Shown: positions 48,925 through 60,800 of the stretch, one piece after another
Numbering within the stretch: the first letter of the stretch is position 1
Layout of the letters: the number at the start of each line of letters is the position of its first letter
DNA from: Xylogone sp. PMI_703
Taxonomy: Eukaryota; Ascomycota; Leotiomycetes
Length of the DNA stretch: 64,000 bases
Direction of reading: 5' to 3'
Assembly: GCA_021399445.1 (NCBI GenBank)
Contig: JAJTUQ010000004.1
Span: 6,863,902-6,927,901, forward strand
Program-made: the position numbers and the translations under genes
The notes under the pieces: generated by a model
The model's database searches: none
The model's input: only the letters and a program-made list of their open reading frames with translations
What the model was told of the DNA's origin: nothing

Positions 48925-49473
48925 CCAGGATCGACTTTGTAAGGCTGGAGTGCGGTCTCTGAAGGGGTAGCTAAGGTGTTTTCAATAGTTCTGCAGAGCT
49001 CGGAGATAGCGGAAACTCTTATCTGAATGTTAATCTTACCATCTTAGCGACTTATACTTCCACTGCCCTAGTATCATCTACACCCCATTTACCCCATTTA
49101 GCTAACAGTAGTGCGGATACAAGCCACTAGAGAGTGCAGATATAACCAAAGAAGTTGTCTTGCAGGATTTGTATTGGCGATCTTGGTCTGTTACACACAC
49201 CCTATGATTAGACATGTACAGTTTTAAACCGCAGGTACGGAACTGGCAAATCTTAGTGGTATGATCGTGGATTGAAGAACATATCCGGGTCTACGGTTTG
49301 TGGAAGAGCCATCTTATTGAGTCACTATAGGCAGAATTTCTTGTTGTAATACTCCTGTGAAAACCCTGCTTTGTTTCCTCGAGAAGGTCTTAAGCATGCT
49401 TTAACACCGAAAGAGACTGCTTAAGCAAGTCTACAAATATTAGTGTCTGCTAGTATTTCCTAATCAGATGAAG
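48925..49473. other. Spacer between regulator and transporter
   Basis: No gene seen. Holds the 3' end of the transporter and the promoter of the Zn2Cys6 gene. Confidence 0.4.
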
Positions 49474-50975
49474 TCACCGTAGAGTTGTTCTGCTCAGGTC
49501 CCATTGCATCCTTTTTATGAATACTCCTGCTATCTGAGGCAATCCTTCCTTCAATCCTGGCATCATCTTCGATATGCTTTGGCACGATGACCGTTCCTCA
49601 AGGAAATAGTTCGTATCGCTCACGTAGAAGATGGTTACAGTGTAAAGGAAAATTATGCCCACGAAGTAACATGCAAATTGGAAAGATAACTGAGTGATAT
49701 ATGTTCCTCCATTCCCGTCAATGATAAAGCTAAACATCATGCCTAGTGCTGTCGTCCCTCTAAAGCATGATGCCCGTCGTGATAACCGCTCAGGATCATT
49801 TGTCAAAGCACAGATCACATACTGTGTTGCTATTTGGTATATACTACAGGTGTTAATCAGACAATGTAGGCGTTATTAGCAGAAACGGACTTTGTGCATA
49901 CCTGTAAACGCTCCCGTAGATAATATAGATCACAAATGCTCCAGCAAAACCGCTATCAGTCCAATCAGTTGATGGGCCTGCTTGGTTACGATTCAGATGA
50001 TTTTTGACCAGCCACGCTGCCTCCGTAAGCGTAATTGCGCTCATCACAGATATTCCAATAACCGCTCTTGTTTTGCGACGACCAAATCTAGGGTTATCAA
50101 GAATATAAGTCATGCCGAGACTTGCCAGCAGTTGTATAAAGTTGAACATAACGTTATTGAGGGAGCGAGTGCGGAGGTTGAAGTAATAACCGTTGAGAGA
50201 GCTTTGAAGCGCCAAAGCCATTTCGGCCACAAATATTGCTGGGAGGAGCATCATGAACTTGAAGTCCTTAATCATTTCCAGAATCCCAATCATTTCGCTT
50301 TTTCAACGTTGGTTGCTTGAATATTGCGATATTAGTGCTATCACCGCGAACGACTTTTGCAGGTCGAACAAGAAGCGTCAGAGCCAGGACCATCGCTAAG
50401 CCTTGGATTACGACAAAGACAATGTAAACTGGAGTTGGAGCACCAGCATCTTGCTCTCCACGCATGTTTATGCCCAAGGCAACCAAAGCCGCGATTGTAG
50501 AGCCACCTACTAGCGTCAGCAAATGAACTCTATTACGGCATATACAGTTAAGTTACCTTCGCATATGCACCATTGTATTGTCATAAATAGAGCCTTGTCT
50601 TTCTCTTCAGCATAAGAATATGTTGTTGCCCCTGCGAAGGCCCATAAGAGAGCAGCGGATACTCCCTCAATACCTCTGCTAAGATATGCTAGCCACGAGT
50701 TTCTAGCGGTCGAAATACCAAAGGCCACCGAACACAAGAAACTTAGCAAATGCAATGAGAACCGTTATATAATAACTCACCAGTATAAAGACTATAACCA
50801 ATAGAGCCAAGGAAGACGGCATAATTAGGGCCAATGAGATTCATCACGGGGCCAGCAAACCAGCCGGTCACAAAGAAAACCCCATATAGGATAGCATTGA
50901 CATTCGCAGCTACTGTCTGAGATGAATGGTTGCCTCCACCAGCACTGAGACCTGCAAGGAATGAAACATTACGTT
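49474..50975 (-). pseudogene. UNC93-like (DUF895) major facilitator transporter, 5'-truncated
   Basis: Minus-strand exons match the fungal UNC93-like family in order: GLSAGG and N-ILYGVFF (near 50930), LGSIGYSLYTG, then GVSAALLWAFAGATTYSY, GGSTIAALVALGINM, an ALQSSLNGYYFNLRTRSLNN block, RRKTRAVIG, DWTDSGFAG, and a C-terminal pair of membrane helices. Introns with good signals lie at 50510-50556 and about 49858-49915, both in phase. A one-base frame change occurs near 50296 and the junction near 50780 does not fit cleanly. The first transmembrane part is missing: beyond about 50980 the sequence belongs to a peptidase remnant on the other strand. Not likely functional. Substrate unknown. Confidence 0.8.
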
Positions 50976-50981
50976 CTTGCC

Positions 50982-51527
50982 GACGGCTTCTGAGGTGGGA
51001 AACTGGATTGACGCAGCGCACAAGTTGATCAACGAGCTTCCTGTTGATATAAGGGATAAGATCCGCAAGCATGATGCGGAGTAGACGTATGATAATCCGG
51101 AGTTTCAAGAGGCGGCGACCATCTTCTACTAGCGATATGTTTGTCGCTTGGAGGATCTTGTTGAGGCGCTTAGCTTGCTGAGTTTGCACAATAATCCGAC
51201 CGTATACTTGACCATGTAAGTTTCCATCTGCCCATAACCTGAAGGTATATCAACAGTGCTGACTTATTGAACAAGGAATGGATCGTCTGAATTCTCCATA
51301 ACAGGGCCATTGAAAGACTATTCAGCAGTGGGCTGGCTAGATAAGATTACTGTGCTTCGCTAATCATAAATGGGGAGTATGATGAGGCTGTGGATTCGGT
51401 GCAATTGCCTTTTCCCCAGGAGATTCCCAAGGCCAAGTGGGTCACCATAGCTAATGCAGGCCATTGTCCATGGTTCGAGGATCCAGATCGATTTTTCAAT
51501 ATCCTTGGAAGATTTCTGCTGTCGTGA
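50982..51527 (+). pseudogene. 3' end of a proline iminopeptidase-like gene
   Basis: On the plus strand: ELPVDIRDKI, then TYDNPEFQEAATIFY and RYVCRLE, the lid helices of fungal proline iminopeptidase (alpha/beta hydrolase family S33). TAG codons stand at about 51080 and 51118. A 60-nt intron (51216-51275) with GTAAGT, GCTGAC and AAG ends splices in phase to give LTMNGSSEF and GPLKDYS. After one lost base, IINGEYDEA (catalytic Asp region) and NAGHCPWFEDP (catalytic His) follow, ending at TGA 51525-51527. The N-terminal half with the nucleophile Ser is absent, cut at the same point where the UNC93-like gene begins. Confidence 0.8.
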
Positions 51528-52419
51528 ATGGACAGGTAATTAACGGTTATTCCTTCTATGGCTAGTATCATCGATTTCGTAGGCAGGAGAAGCCGATGGG
51601 GCAGATAAGCAGAATGCGGCTAATGCCATGGTCCATTATTTTCTATGGAGTATCATCAATATTACTGCTGGGATGAGGCTGGCCCCCAGGTTTAAGGCCA
51701 ATTAATAGCTCGGCATTTTTATGCAAGAAACACATGGAGGAGCTGTTTGAACTACTGACCTTTTGCATTTTAATATTATCATTATCATTAAATAAACAGT
51801 CAAAAGCCAAATTAATAACCAAATAAATCAAATATGTTGTGTACATTACTGGATTTAGTCATGTGTAGAGCACGTGTGTACACATTTAGACCTACAATTC
51901 ACTGAAGCTTGAGTGATCCCGGAAGGTATTACAGTCTGCCATTGCTCGACACCGTAGAAGGTATTGAATATTACTGATATAATTTATGATCTCAAAGGTT
52001 GAAATTGGAATTATATATCTGTTTGAGGAGCATAGATTAGGCAGGGGAATACAATGAGGCGCGGAAATACAGGCAGACCTCCTCTTGTAGCTGCCGGGCT
52101 GAGCTATAAAAGGATCTATATTATAGTTAGATCTCATAATCTAAAGCACAGTATGGTCTGAGTTGCAAATATTATAAAATAATTAATTAAGGGGCATAAT
52201 GACGGTTGAATTCAATCAGCAATAAACAACGTATCATGTTTGCAGTTAATAGTAATAAAACCCCTAAATTTACCACCTTTCGTACAACCTGTATCCTTTC
52301 GTGCCCCAGAAACTCCATAGGCTCCTCCGAATTAGATATATCACTATCTTTTATTGGTGTTTACGACAGGTAGGCTCGTGGGAGCACAAAGTCTAATTCC
52401 CAAAACCCTCGCAGAGCGC
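51528..52419. other. Spacer without supported gene
   Basis: No motif-bearing frame. A TATAAAAGG sequence at about 52105 on the plus strand is promoter-like but no gene follows. Confidence 0.35.
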
Positions 52420-53011
52420 CTATACTTGCGTTATTGCATTCCTAGCAGGATCCGGAAGATCAATACCCCTACTGCTCAGCGTGCCCGTGATTACACCAAT
52501 GAAGGCAGAGCAGGAAAATCCTAGTGGATCCTGAGAGGTGCCTTGGAAAGTCACTCGAGCCCTTTGGCTTTTGTCTTTATCGAATATCGTCACTTGGATA
52601 TAATTGGCAATAGTACAAAGGCCACTCTGAAAGAAGTAAGCCCGGAAATTTTGGTTTGCTATCTCTTCGAAATACTTACAATCTAATGTTTCCACAATCC
52701 TGAGCCATGGGACCTGATTCGTGCTTGTTCGGGCTATGCTGGTTTAATGGAGCCGGATTATCGAAACACTTTGTTGTGGTAACTGATTTGCATTGATCTG
52801 ACATAAGCATTGCGGTGTTAATGGCATTAAGAAGTGTCTGTATCTCATTGTTATCATCATCAGCATTGCCTGTCATGGTAATTGTGGCAGTTCCATCATC
52901 AGTAACGCCACCAGATGGAGTCACATATGTGAAGGTTTGTGGAGGTCCACCATCACAGCCTGAGCTTGAGCAGACCGGCTGTATATACTTTGAGAAGAAA
53001 GTGCTAACATC
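52420..53011 (-). pseudogene. Two-exon fragment of a cysteine-containing protein, family unknown
   Basis: The minus strand reads from about 53011 as VCSSSGC, then a Gly/Thr-rich beta-type segment and a helical part with CKS and CFDN. A donor GTAAGT at 52679 and acceptor CAG near 52627, with branch site GCTTAC, outline a 53-nt intron; exact in-phase joining needs an acceptor 2 nt later. The second exon has GLCTIANYIQVTIFDKD and ends at 52420. Cysteines and beta-rich composition suggest a secreted or wall protein. The 5' end is missing (stop at about 53015). Not recognised as a family. Confidence 0.5.
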
Positions 53012-53116
53012 TTAATTTCTAATGTCGAACTATGTGATTATAAGCTTCTGATCTTAAGCAGAAATATTATGAATTATTTACAGAATTTGAACCCATTGTT
53101 ATAAACCACAAAGATC

Positions 53117-53218
53117 CTACCAGTAAACTAGTCGTCTTAGCAGTTAAAACAGTATTATTATTAACAGCACAATCTCTGTAGGTAACAGCAGTCCCGGCTA
53201 CTAGAAGTTTACTGGTAG
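53117..53218. repeat. Short inverted-repeat element
   Basis: Perfect 13-bp inverted ends, CTACCAGTAAACT at 53117-53129 and AGTTTACTGGTAG at 53206-53218, enclosing 76 bp. Could be a very small MITE. No flanking duplication is clear. Confidence 0.45.
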
Positions 53219-53274
53219 ACGTTGACTGAAAGAGATTTTCCAGTAGTAAATGGACAAGAGGATTTTATCGTTAG

Positions 53275-54707
53275 AATTCTATTATTAGGTTTTGGCTAAC
53301 CAGATAAGTAACTTTAAGATGTCCCGTTAATCCGCTAATTCTTGTTAATAATAAACTAATTTTTGATTACCGATAAATTTCTTATTACTCTAGCTATATA
53401 GATCATCTGGTTAATCACTTCGTACTTTATAAAGTTAACTATTATACTAACTACTTATTCAGGGACAATTAATTTCATTATCAATAAAAGTATAAATAAG
53501 TCTTAATTAACCTTACTTATTATGTCCTTAATCTTCTATATCCTTAATTTCTACATTAAGCAAAGATATAATCAAGCTGAGGTCATAAATCAACTTATCA
53601 TCTCTGTCATTTAGTATAGTCTATATTCTTACTAAATTTTAATTCGCTCTTGTAACAAAAACTTCTGTCATTATCATCATCAAGGCTTTTATACAAAAGA
53701 TTTTTGCCGAAGTTAATACGTTGACCTGTTATAATGTTTTTTGATACTAAATCTGGAAAATATTAATCTGGATAAGTATTGACCATTTAAAATTTCATCA
53801 TCAGTTAACTTTATTCTTTGTTGTTTTCTTTTCCGTATTTCAGAAGAGTTATATATATAGTAAATACAATAAAACTATTACTAGAGTTGAGTGATTATAG
53901 ATTATAATTCATATTAAAAGTTCAAACATTATGTATAACAATCTTAATAATTATAATCTTATTAATAAAGCCTTCTTTTTTATTACTCTTCGTTTTATCG
54001 TACGAAAGTTAATTAAATAAACTTGTTATTATAAACTATTTATTAACTAAAGAAAACTCTTTACTTAGTAAATTATCACTAAAGAAGATTTAACAACAAA
54101 AAGAATCTTAAGATAGTCAAGGTCTTAAACAAGAATAGCTAAAGTACTAATAGTATTAAAGAGTACTAATTAAGAAATGTTAAATATATATAATAAAAAC
54201 TTTTATTGTTATATTCTCTATAGAAAGTTTAGAGCTAATAAGTTTTATGTTATAATAAGTCAAGTATTATAGTTTATACAAGAAGACAAATGGTAGTCTT
54301 ACTAGATTACTATATGGTATACTTATAGTTGATAGACTTGTTATAACTAGTTAACCCTTTATAAAATATCGAAATTAACTCTTTATAATCTTTAACAAAT
54401 TATACTAATCATGATAAAGATATTCTGACAAGCTTTTTAAAGCTCGAAAATAATATAACTTTTCTTGTTACTTTATTCGAGACAAGACTATAACTAAATT
54501 GTAATATCTCTTGAAATTTATAATAATAAAAGCATAAATATTAAATAAAACATTTAGTTATAAAATACCTTTATCTATAAATTCTTTATATAATGATTAA
54601 AATCTATAATATAAATAATTTTCGTTTAATATTTTTAATATAAGTAATTAATATAAAAATATTTTTTATCTCAAGGAAATATTATATTTAAAGAGAATAT
54701 ACAAAGT
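53275..54707. repeat. Element X copy 2, uninterrupted
   Basis: Collinear with 22945-24197 joined to 31505-31740. Around 54486 it shows the sequence (GACTA) in which the other copy carries the gypsy insertion, so it records the empty site. AT-rich, no readable gene. Confidence 0.7.
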
Positions 54708-55253
54708 ATAACGTTCTTACAAGGGTATAGTTTTATTTATCACTCAAATAATAGATAAAGATAAAGGGCAAAAGAATAACTTCATAAGGCTTTAGGATAG
54801 TTATTATGAAATATAAGTATATTATAAATTAATTAGGTTGAACACAAAATTCTTATTTATTGTAAAATTATTTATTTATATAATAAGTAAATTTAAGTTA
54901 AGATCCTTAGATCCCCAGGATCTATAGATTTATTATGTTTTGAGGTTTGAATCCCTTGGATCCTCAGATTCTCAGGATCTTACAAAGGTCATGATTTATC
55001 ACATAACTTAACTGTTTGATAAGGTCCTTCTGCCCAGAATCTAATAACAGGATTTTATTAATAAAGTTTTACTAATAACTTTTTACTAATACCTTTCTTC
55101 TAATCAATTCTTGTCAGTGGATTATTATTAATCATAACTATTATTAATAATATCTTTATTACTACTTTAAGTTTTACTGTTATAAAGTTTGTACTAATTT
55201 ATAAAAGTATAATTTTACTGATAAATTTTGGTTATTAACCTTAGATTATGACA
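54708..55253. repeat. Gypsy-type LTR, diverged
   Basis: Begins like the 607-bp LTRs (AACGTTCTTACAAGGG, TTTATCAC, AAAGGGCAA) and ends in TTAGATTATGACA, then ATTATCCTTTTCTT, the same polypurine-tract arrangement as at 24805. The last 100 bp resemble 13840-13913 more than the 607-bp LTRs. Followed by about 180 bp of internal-type sequence to 55435. Either a truncated element or a recombinant LTR. Confidence 0.65.
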
Positions 55254-56474
55254 TTATCCTTTTCTTAGGTTAATGTTATCCTGAGGCTTATAGTTTAACT
55301 AAAAATAATCTTTAAAAAACTAATTTCTTTCTTTTTTATTATTATTATACTTCTAAAGAGATTTATAACAGAAATTAGAATAAAGGTCAAAAAGAAAAAA
55401 TCAAAGAAAGTCTAAGAAAGAATAAATCTATCATGTGGATTTGCTCCGGAGTCTGGTCCGTTGTAGGCTTGTGCCCTGGTATCTGACCTCCCCCAACATC
55501 CTATCATTCTCTTATCCTCTTATCCTCCACCTTCCTAACCTTCTGACTCGTCTGTAATCGGTATCGGATCGTGCACGAGAAGTCTCTGAATCGTCCACTG
55601 TTCGCCGCTTGTCTGTACCTTGCTTGTGTGTCGAGATGTACGCTATTCGACCTTTTCCTGCCCTTACGTCCCAGCGCTCTATTCCCCTGGAATTTGACCT
55701 GAGATTCTGGGATGCTCCAGGCGACTGAGCAGGGCTTGTGCTGGTCGGTATTCGTAAAGTTGTTATAGGGTAATAAATATGCTGTTTCTACCTTGCCTAT
55801 ACATGAGTAAGTAAAGGTAGTTGAATGTAATTATTAAATATATATAAATAAAGCGAGAAATGCAAGTAATTAATTATCTTTTTGTTTATTTGTATAATTA
55901 TATAAAACATTTTAGTTTAGCTAATGTATTAGTTAAGTGTTTATGTCATAATTTAATAATTTAATAAATCTTTTTATTTTATTGTCAGAATAAAAATATT
56001 ATTTATTGACAAATTATTTATTTCTTGAAGGTCTAATAGTTACTTAACCAGGATACAATTTACTACTGGATAACATGAAGATAGAATATGGATGTGATAA
56101 CTAATAAGGACTGACTTTAGGCCTGGGTAGAAGAATAATTAGAGTTATGAGTTATATATAACATCTGATCAGAGTCTTGCTAGAGAGTATATGATGTTTC
56201 TTACACTAAATATGGTTTAACATTAAAGTGATTATATAGTATTTTATTCTTATATTTAACATCTTCCTTTTTATTTATATTATTATTATTATGTTAGATG
56301 TTTACTAACCAGGGTGATTAACGTTGAATCATAGACTAATCGTGGACTAATCGTGGGCCTTGAGTACGGTGTATTTGAGGTCAGCCGGGTAGGTGTTTGA
56401 TTAGTTTAAGAAAGCCAAGGTTTGTTCATTAGTTACTTATCCATTCTACTTATTTGACCTGATTTAGTATTTAC
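55254..56474. other. Spacer with a 330-bp GC-normal block, no gene called
   Basis: 55436-55765 changes abruptly to normal composition. A 30-codon frame at about 55636-55730 with a Pro/Phe/Arg-rich start looks protein-like but is too short to call. The remainder is AT-rich. Confidence 0.35.
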
Positions 56475-56790
56475 GTGGTTACTTCCTTTAGTTTATACAT
56501 TTTACTACTTAGTCTTATGACTTATTTGTTACTTATTCATTACTTATTCATCAGTAATTCATCTTGCCTGGTCTATATTACTTATCCTTTATCTATTCAT
56601 TACTTATTCATTACTTATCTGATTGATCTTTTGTTTACTTATTTATTACTTAGTCTTAATCACTTATTTAATTACTTACTCGGCACTTATTCAGCTATTT
56701 ATTCAGTTATTTGTTTGGTCATTTATTTGGTCACTTATTCATCATTTATTTATTACCTATCTGTCATTTATTCTTGAACTTGTTTTATTG
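56475..56790. repeat. Degenerate TTACTTATTCA minisatellite
   Basis: About 300 bp made of imperfect 10-12-nt units such as TTACTTATTCA and TTATTTATTAC. The hydrophobic open frames here are a by-product of the repeat. It lies just downstream of the stop of the minus-strand gene at 56903. Confidence 0.7.
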
Positions 56791-56902
56791 TTTATTTATT
56801 GTTTAACCACATGAAGAATTTATCACCTGATGGTTTACCGAATTAGCACTTAGTCTGCTACGACTGAAGAGGAAACAGGCAGATAACTGGTCAGTCATTC
56901 GT

Positions 56903-57690
56903 TTACTCATTGTCCTTTTCCGGGTCTGCCAAGGCAGTAGCCATGGGATCCTCGGTTTTGTAGTCATGCTCCTTGAGTCTAAGAGATTCAACATAGATAT
57001 GTTCGTCCTCCTCAGCTGTATAGTTATAGGTATCGAGCAGGCCTTGTACGGCTTTGACAAGCCAACACTCATGCTTACGAGACATACACAAAAGGCTGCC
57101 GAATAAGCAGGTTAGCAGGGGGCCATTCGGGGGCGAGGTAGGAGTGACTTACTGTAGTACAATATCCATATCCCGTCGGAGATGGCGGACATGCTTCGTT
57201 ATTGAGTTCTAGGCCTGGCCGCTCTTAGCCATATCCGATTTGATGAGGGTAGACTTGGCCAAGACTTGCTTGATATTATGCTTTGATGGGGTATTATTTA
57301 CGTCCATTAACTGTTGGCGTTTTGCTGGCGTTCCACTGGCGGCAGGTCTTTCATGATATTATATGTTCAGAGGGGAGGAGAGCTCCGGTCAGCCAAGGCT
57401 AATTAGCTAATCAGGCACGAACGACAGAGGGGAGGGAGATGGTGCAAGGGAGTGAGTAACCAACTTACCTTTAGGCTATGAAAAGTCTTACTGTAATCGT
57501 AAGACGTCTTAACGGCAGCATTAACGGCAATCTGCTCGTCTATGGTCTACTGGCTATAGAGAATCTCTGTGTTCTTCGTTAGTACTTGATTGTAGCCAGC
57601 AATGGCGCGGACAATGGTATTAGTCTCTATGTAGAAAGCTCGGATTAAACGTCGTGTTATGTGCACACACAACAAGTTGTATGTAAACGG
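56903..57690 (-). pseudogene. Divergent multi-exon gene of unknown family with two TAG codons
   Basis: Minus-strand exons read smoothly. Exon 1 (about 57690-57479) includes RLIRAFYIETNTIVRAIAGYN and ends at a GTAAGT donor. Exon 2 (ending 57153) includes NNTPSKHNIKQVLAKSTLIKS. A 57-nt intron (57096-57152; GTAAGT, GCTAAC branch, CAG) joins in phase to exon 3, which has CMSRKHECWLVKAVQGLL and ends DPEKDNE at 56903. One TAG in exon 1 (near 57555) and one in exon 2 (near 57215) break it. The first acceptor is uncertain. No domain is recognised; helical and charged. It is head to head with the recombinase-helicase gene, about 110-150 bp away, so the two may share a promoter. Confidence 0.55.
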
Positions 57691-57755
57691 GGATTGGTCA
57701 GATTAAGGTTTTGAGGCCCGTGCAGCGAGAAGACGTTTTGTGAACACACAACAAG
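57663..57755. promoter_or_regulatory. Direct repeats between the divergent genes
   Basis: CACACAACAAG occurs at about 57666-57676 and 57745-57755, each preceded by a GTTTTGTG-like or GTTATGTG-like block, giving two about 24-bp imperfect copies 79 bp apart. The position between divergent genes suggests a binding site; this is inference. Confidence 0.4.
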
Positions 57756-57803
57756 ATTAGGGTTATACAATAATCCACGAAATTTAATGATTTGACATCG
57801 AAA

Positions 57804-60800
57804 ATGAATTCAGCATATGAAGTTAGACCCATCCCCGAAGTTTGGAGCGATATAGTCCATTTGAACGTGAAGTATAAGGTGTTGTTGTGTTTGAGCGACC
57901 GGTGCAACAAAGCGGTCAGCGCCCGTGGGTTAGTAGAGCACATCCGCAGGTATCACGACGTCAAGCCAGCAATCCGGCGTCAAATCGAGCGATATACGAA
58001 AGAATTCAAGCATGATTACAATTACGCGACGATTCCCATTCCCGAGAATGGTTTGGCACCACAGCCCATCATCCCCATCGTAGATGGATACCAATGTAGA
58101 GAGTGTTCGTATATCACCCAAAGCGACCAATATATACGACGGCATGCAAATAAGGACCACGAGAAAAAGCGAACAACCATCGACGAGATATGTACCAGAG
58201 TACGGTTGCAAACATGGTTTCGGGATGGCAAAGAGCGATATTGGGTGGTGGACGAGAGCAAGCAGGCCGACGAGGAGTATCAACGTCGCCAGATCACCGT
58301 CCCCGACGTGGGAGAAGTCGACAACAACCCGGTTGACGGAGAAGGGCCAGATGAGGAAGTCCCAGCGTGGGTTTCGGCCAGTGATCCAATTGCCCAAGAG
58401 ATCCGGGCATGGGAGATAGCCAAGCAGGAGCATCGTGCAACATTGTTAGCCACGGTGCCGGCCGACGAGTGGGATCCATGGTTGCGGTTTACCGGATGGA
58501 ATACAGTATTGCAGCAGTCCAAGCATGATTTGGTCAAGACACATGCGTTCAGTGAAGTAGCCAAGCCAGAGGAGCCACAGTTGTGTCGATTGATGGCGGC
58601 ATGGGGCCGGATTTTGGAGCGGTGTTTGGATACGTTGGCCAGCGTGGACCACAAAGATGCATTAAAGTGGTGGAAGTCGCCGAAAAATGAGGTGGCCCAC
58701 CAGCACCCATTTGAATTACACCAGAATTCAAAGTCAGTGGACCGGTGCAGCGAGGATTGGCAGCGGTTTATATGTTACGCCATGCGCACGGCGCCAGAGG
58801 AGGAGGGAGGTGAGACGGGTAAGTAATGAGTTTTATTCGTACCATTGGAGAGTATGATTATGCAAAGGAGCCCATTCGGAAAGGCATATCAAAAGTTGGA
58901 CGTGCAGAAGGGGTTTTCAAGAAGGGATTAACCCAGCGGCAAAGGCGGTATTTAAATCATTTAGGAGTTAAGAAAATGGTCAAGTGATCAATTCAGAGCC
59001 GAGAGGTTAAATCATATAGGATTTAAGGGCCAGCGCCAGTAACCGAAAGGGAGGCCAACCCAGCCAATGTGTAAAGTACGTTAAATCATGTAGGATTTAA
59101 GGGCCGGCACCAAGCCGGATTTTTTTTTGCATGACGTATACGCCGGAGAAAAAGGATAGATGTTAACGGTGTACAGAGACAGGAGTCACGTTCACCAGCG
59201 GCCAGTGGAAGTGTATCAACCGCATACGTGAGTGGATGGAGGAGAACGAGGATCCCGACGAGCCCACGGCCGAAGACGACCCATTGGCCGATATGTTGAT
59301 GTGTTTGTGCATGTTGGTGTTAAAGCAGGACACCAGCCGGATGCCGTTGTACGAGTCGCCGTTGATGCATTATATGGCGGTCCGAGGAATCGACGTCAGC
59401 GGCCCACGGTTACGGTCATCCATGCAGTCGACGCCCACGATGGGACGCATATTGTGGATCGGGCGATTGATCATGTTAGAGGTGGCGGTCCCATTGGTGG
59501 GGTGGCCAGCATTAGGGTTGCAGGCCAGGCACGAGTTGCGGTCCGTCCCGCAGCGGATCCAGGAGATTCGACGACACCATTTGTGCGAGGGGTCGTATTC
59601 ACCAATATCCAGCATTTTGTCGCAGTTAGCCAAGGGCAAAAAGTCCAACGATGAACATCAGGAACCGTCGAATATCCATTGGTCCCACGACGAAGAAACG
59701 ATTTATTATCAGGGACCAGGAATCCGGATGGATAGTTTACGCAGGATGTGTCGGAATTTAATTAGCGAATTAAGAATATTAATTCGAGAATTGATGTTTG
59801 ACCAGCCACCACCCACGATTGATTTGACGACAATCGAGGATTCGATGGCGTGGAATACGCATTTTCGACGAGTTGAATATAATTTTATTGAGAACGTCAA
59901 AAATCAGAAGCAGTGCAAAGTTGGGTGGGAATATTTGTACCGGCGGGCACGGCAGAAGGGCGGACCATGGTCATTAATCAAGCGGGCAGCAGATGGGACG
60001 GAGACGTGGAACGAGTCACAGAAGAGAGGGTATTTAAACCGGGAAAGGGAGTTTTTGCGGAAGTTGATGGTGACGATGCATATCACAGGAGGACAGCCGG
60101 CGCGGGGGCCGGAGATCGGGTCGATCAAGGTCAGCAACAGCGTATATTCGGCACGCAACATATACGTGATCAACGGGCAGGTATGTTTTTTGACGATGTA
60201 CGACAAGTCACGCAAACGGCGAGGCAACACGGATTACATCGTGCGATTTTTACCAACGGCGGTCAGCCAGATGGTGGTACAGTATTTGGTGTACGTGCGG
60301 CCATTCGCGCGGGCATTAGACCGTCGCGAGTCGGAGTATTTGTTCGCGGACGAGGGCAAGCCGTGGGCAGGGGAGGAGTTGAGCAATCAGTTGGCCAAAG
60401 ACAGCCAGAGGTATTTAGGAGTGCGGTTGACGACGCGGGGATATCGACAGGTGGCGATCGGGATAGCGGTGCGCAAGTTGGGACGGGCCAGCCGGACGTG
60501 GGAGAAGGAGGAGGGAATGAAGGGGGAGGAGGAGGACGAGGACGAGGGTGAAGAGGAGGAAGCAGAGGGAGATGGAGAAGAGACAGGAGGATTAGCATTG
60601 GATACGTTTCGACATGCGTTGATTCGGTGAGTGATTTTTATTTTTTTATATTTTTTATATTTTTATATTTTTATTTAATATTTTTAATTTTTAATTTGGT
60701 TATTTTATCATACAAAAAGATAAAAGGAGAAAGTTGGTAATAGATGAGGTTAGCAAGTAGGGAGAGGGTGAGAGTTGGCAAGGGCCACAGTGAAAGCAGA

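Noticed and set aside
50985..51189. Apparent N-terminus of the UNC93-like transporter on the minus strand
   Set aside because: The plus strand of the same bases encodes clear iminopeptidase sequence with an in-phase intron, and the minus reading has no transporter features.
56475..56814. Membrane protein gene from a leucine/tyrosine-rich frame
   Set aside because: Explained by the TTACTTATTCA minisatellite.
58827..59235. Three separate genes instead of one in the 57.8-63.3 kb block
   Set aside because: Both gaps have consensus donor and acceptor sites that restore frame, total length is a multiple of three, and the recombinase-like domain runs across the second junction.
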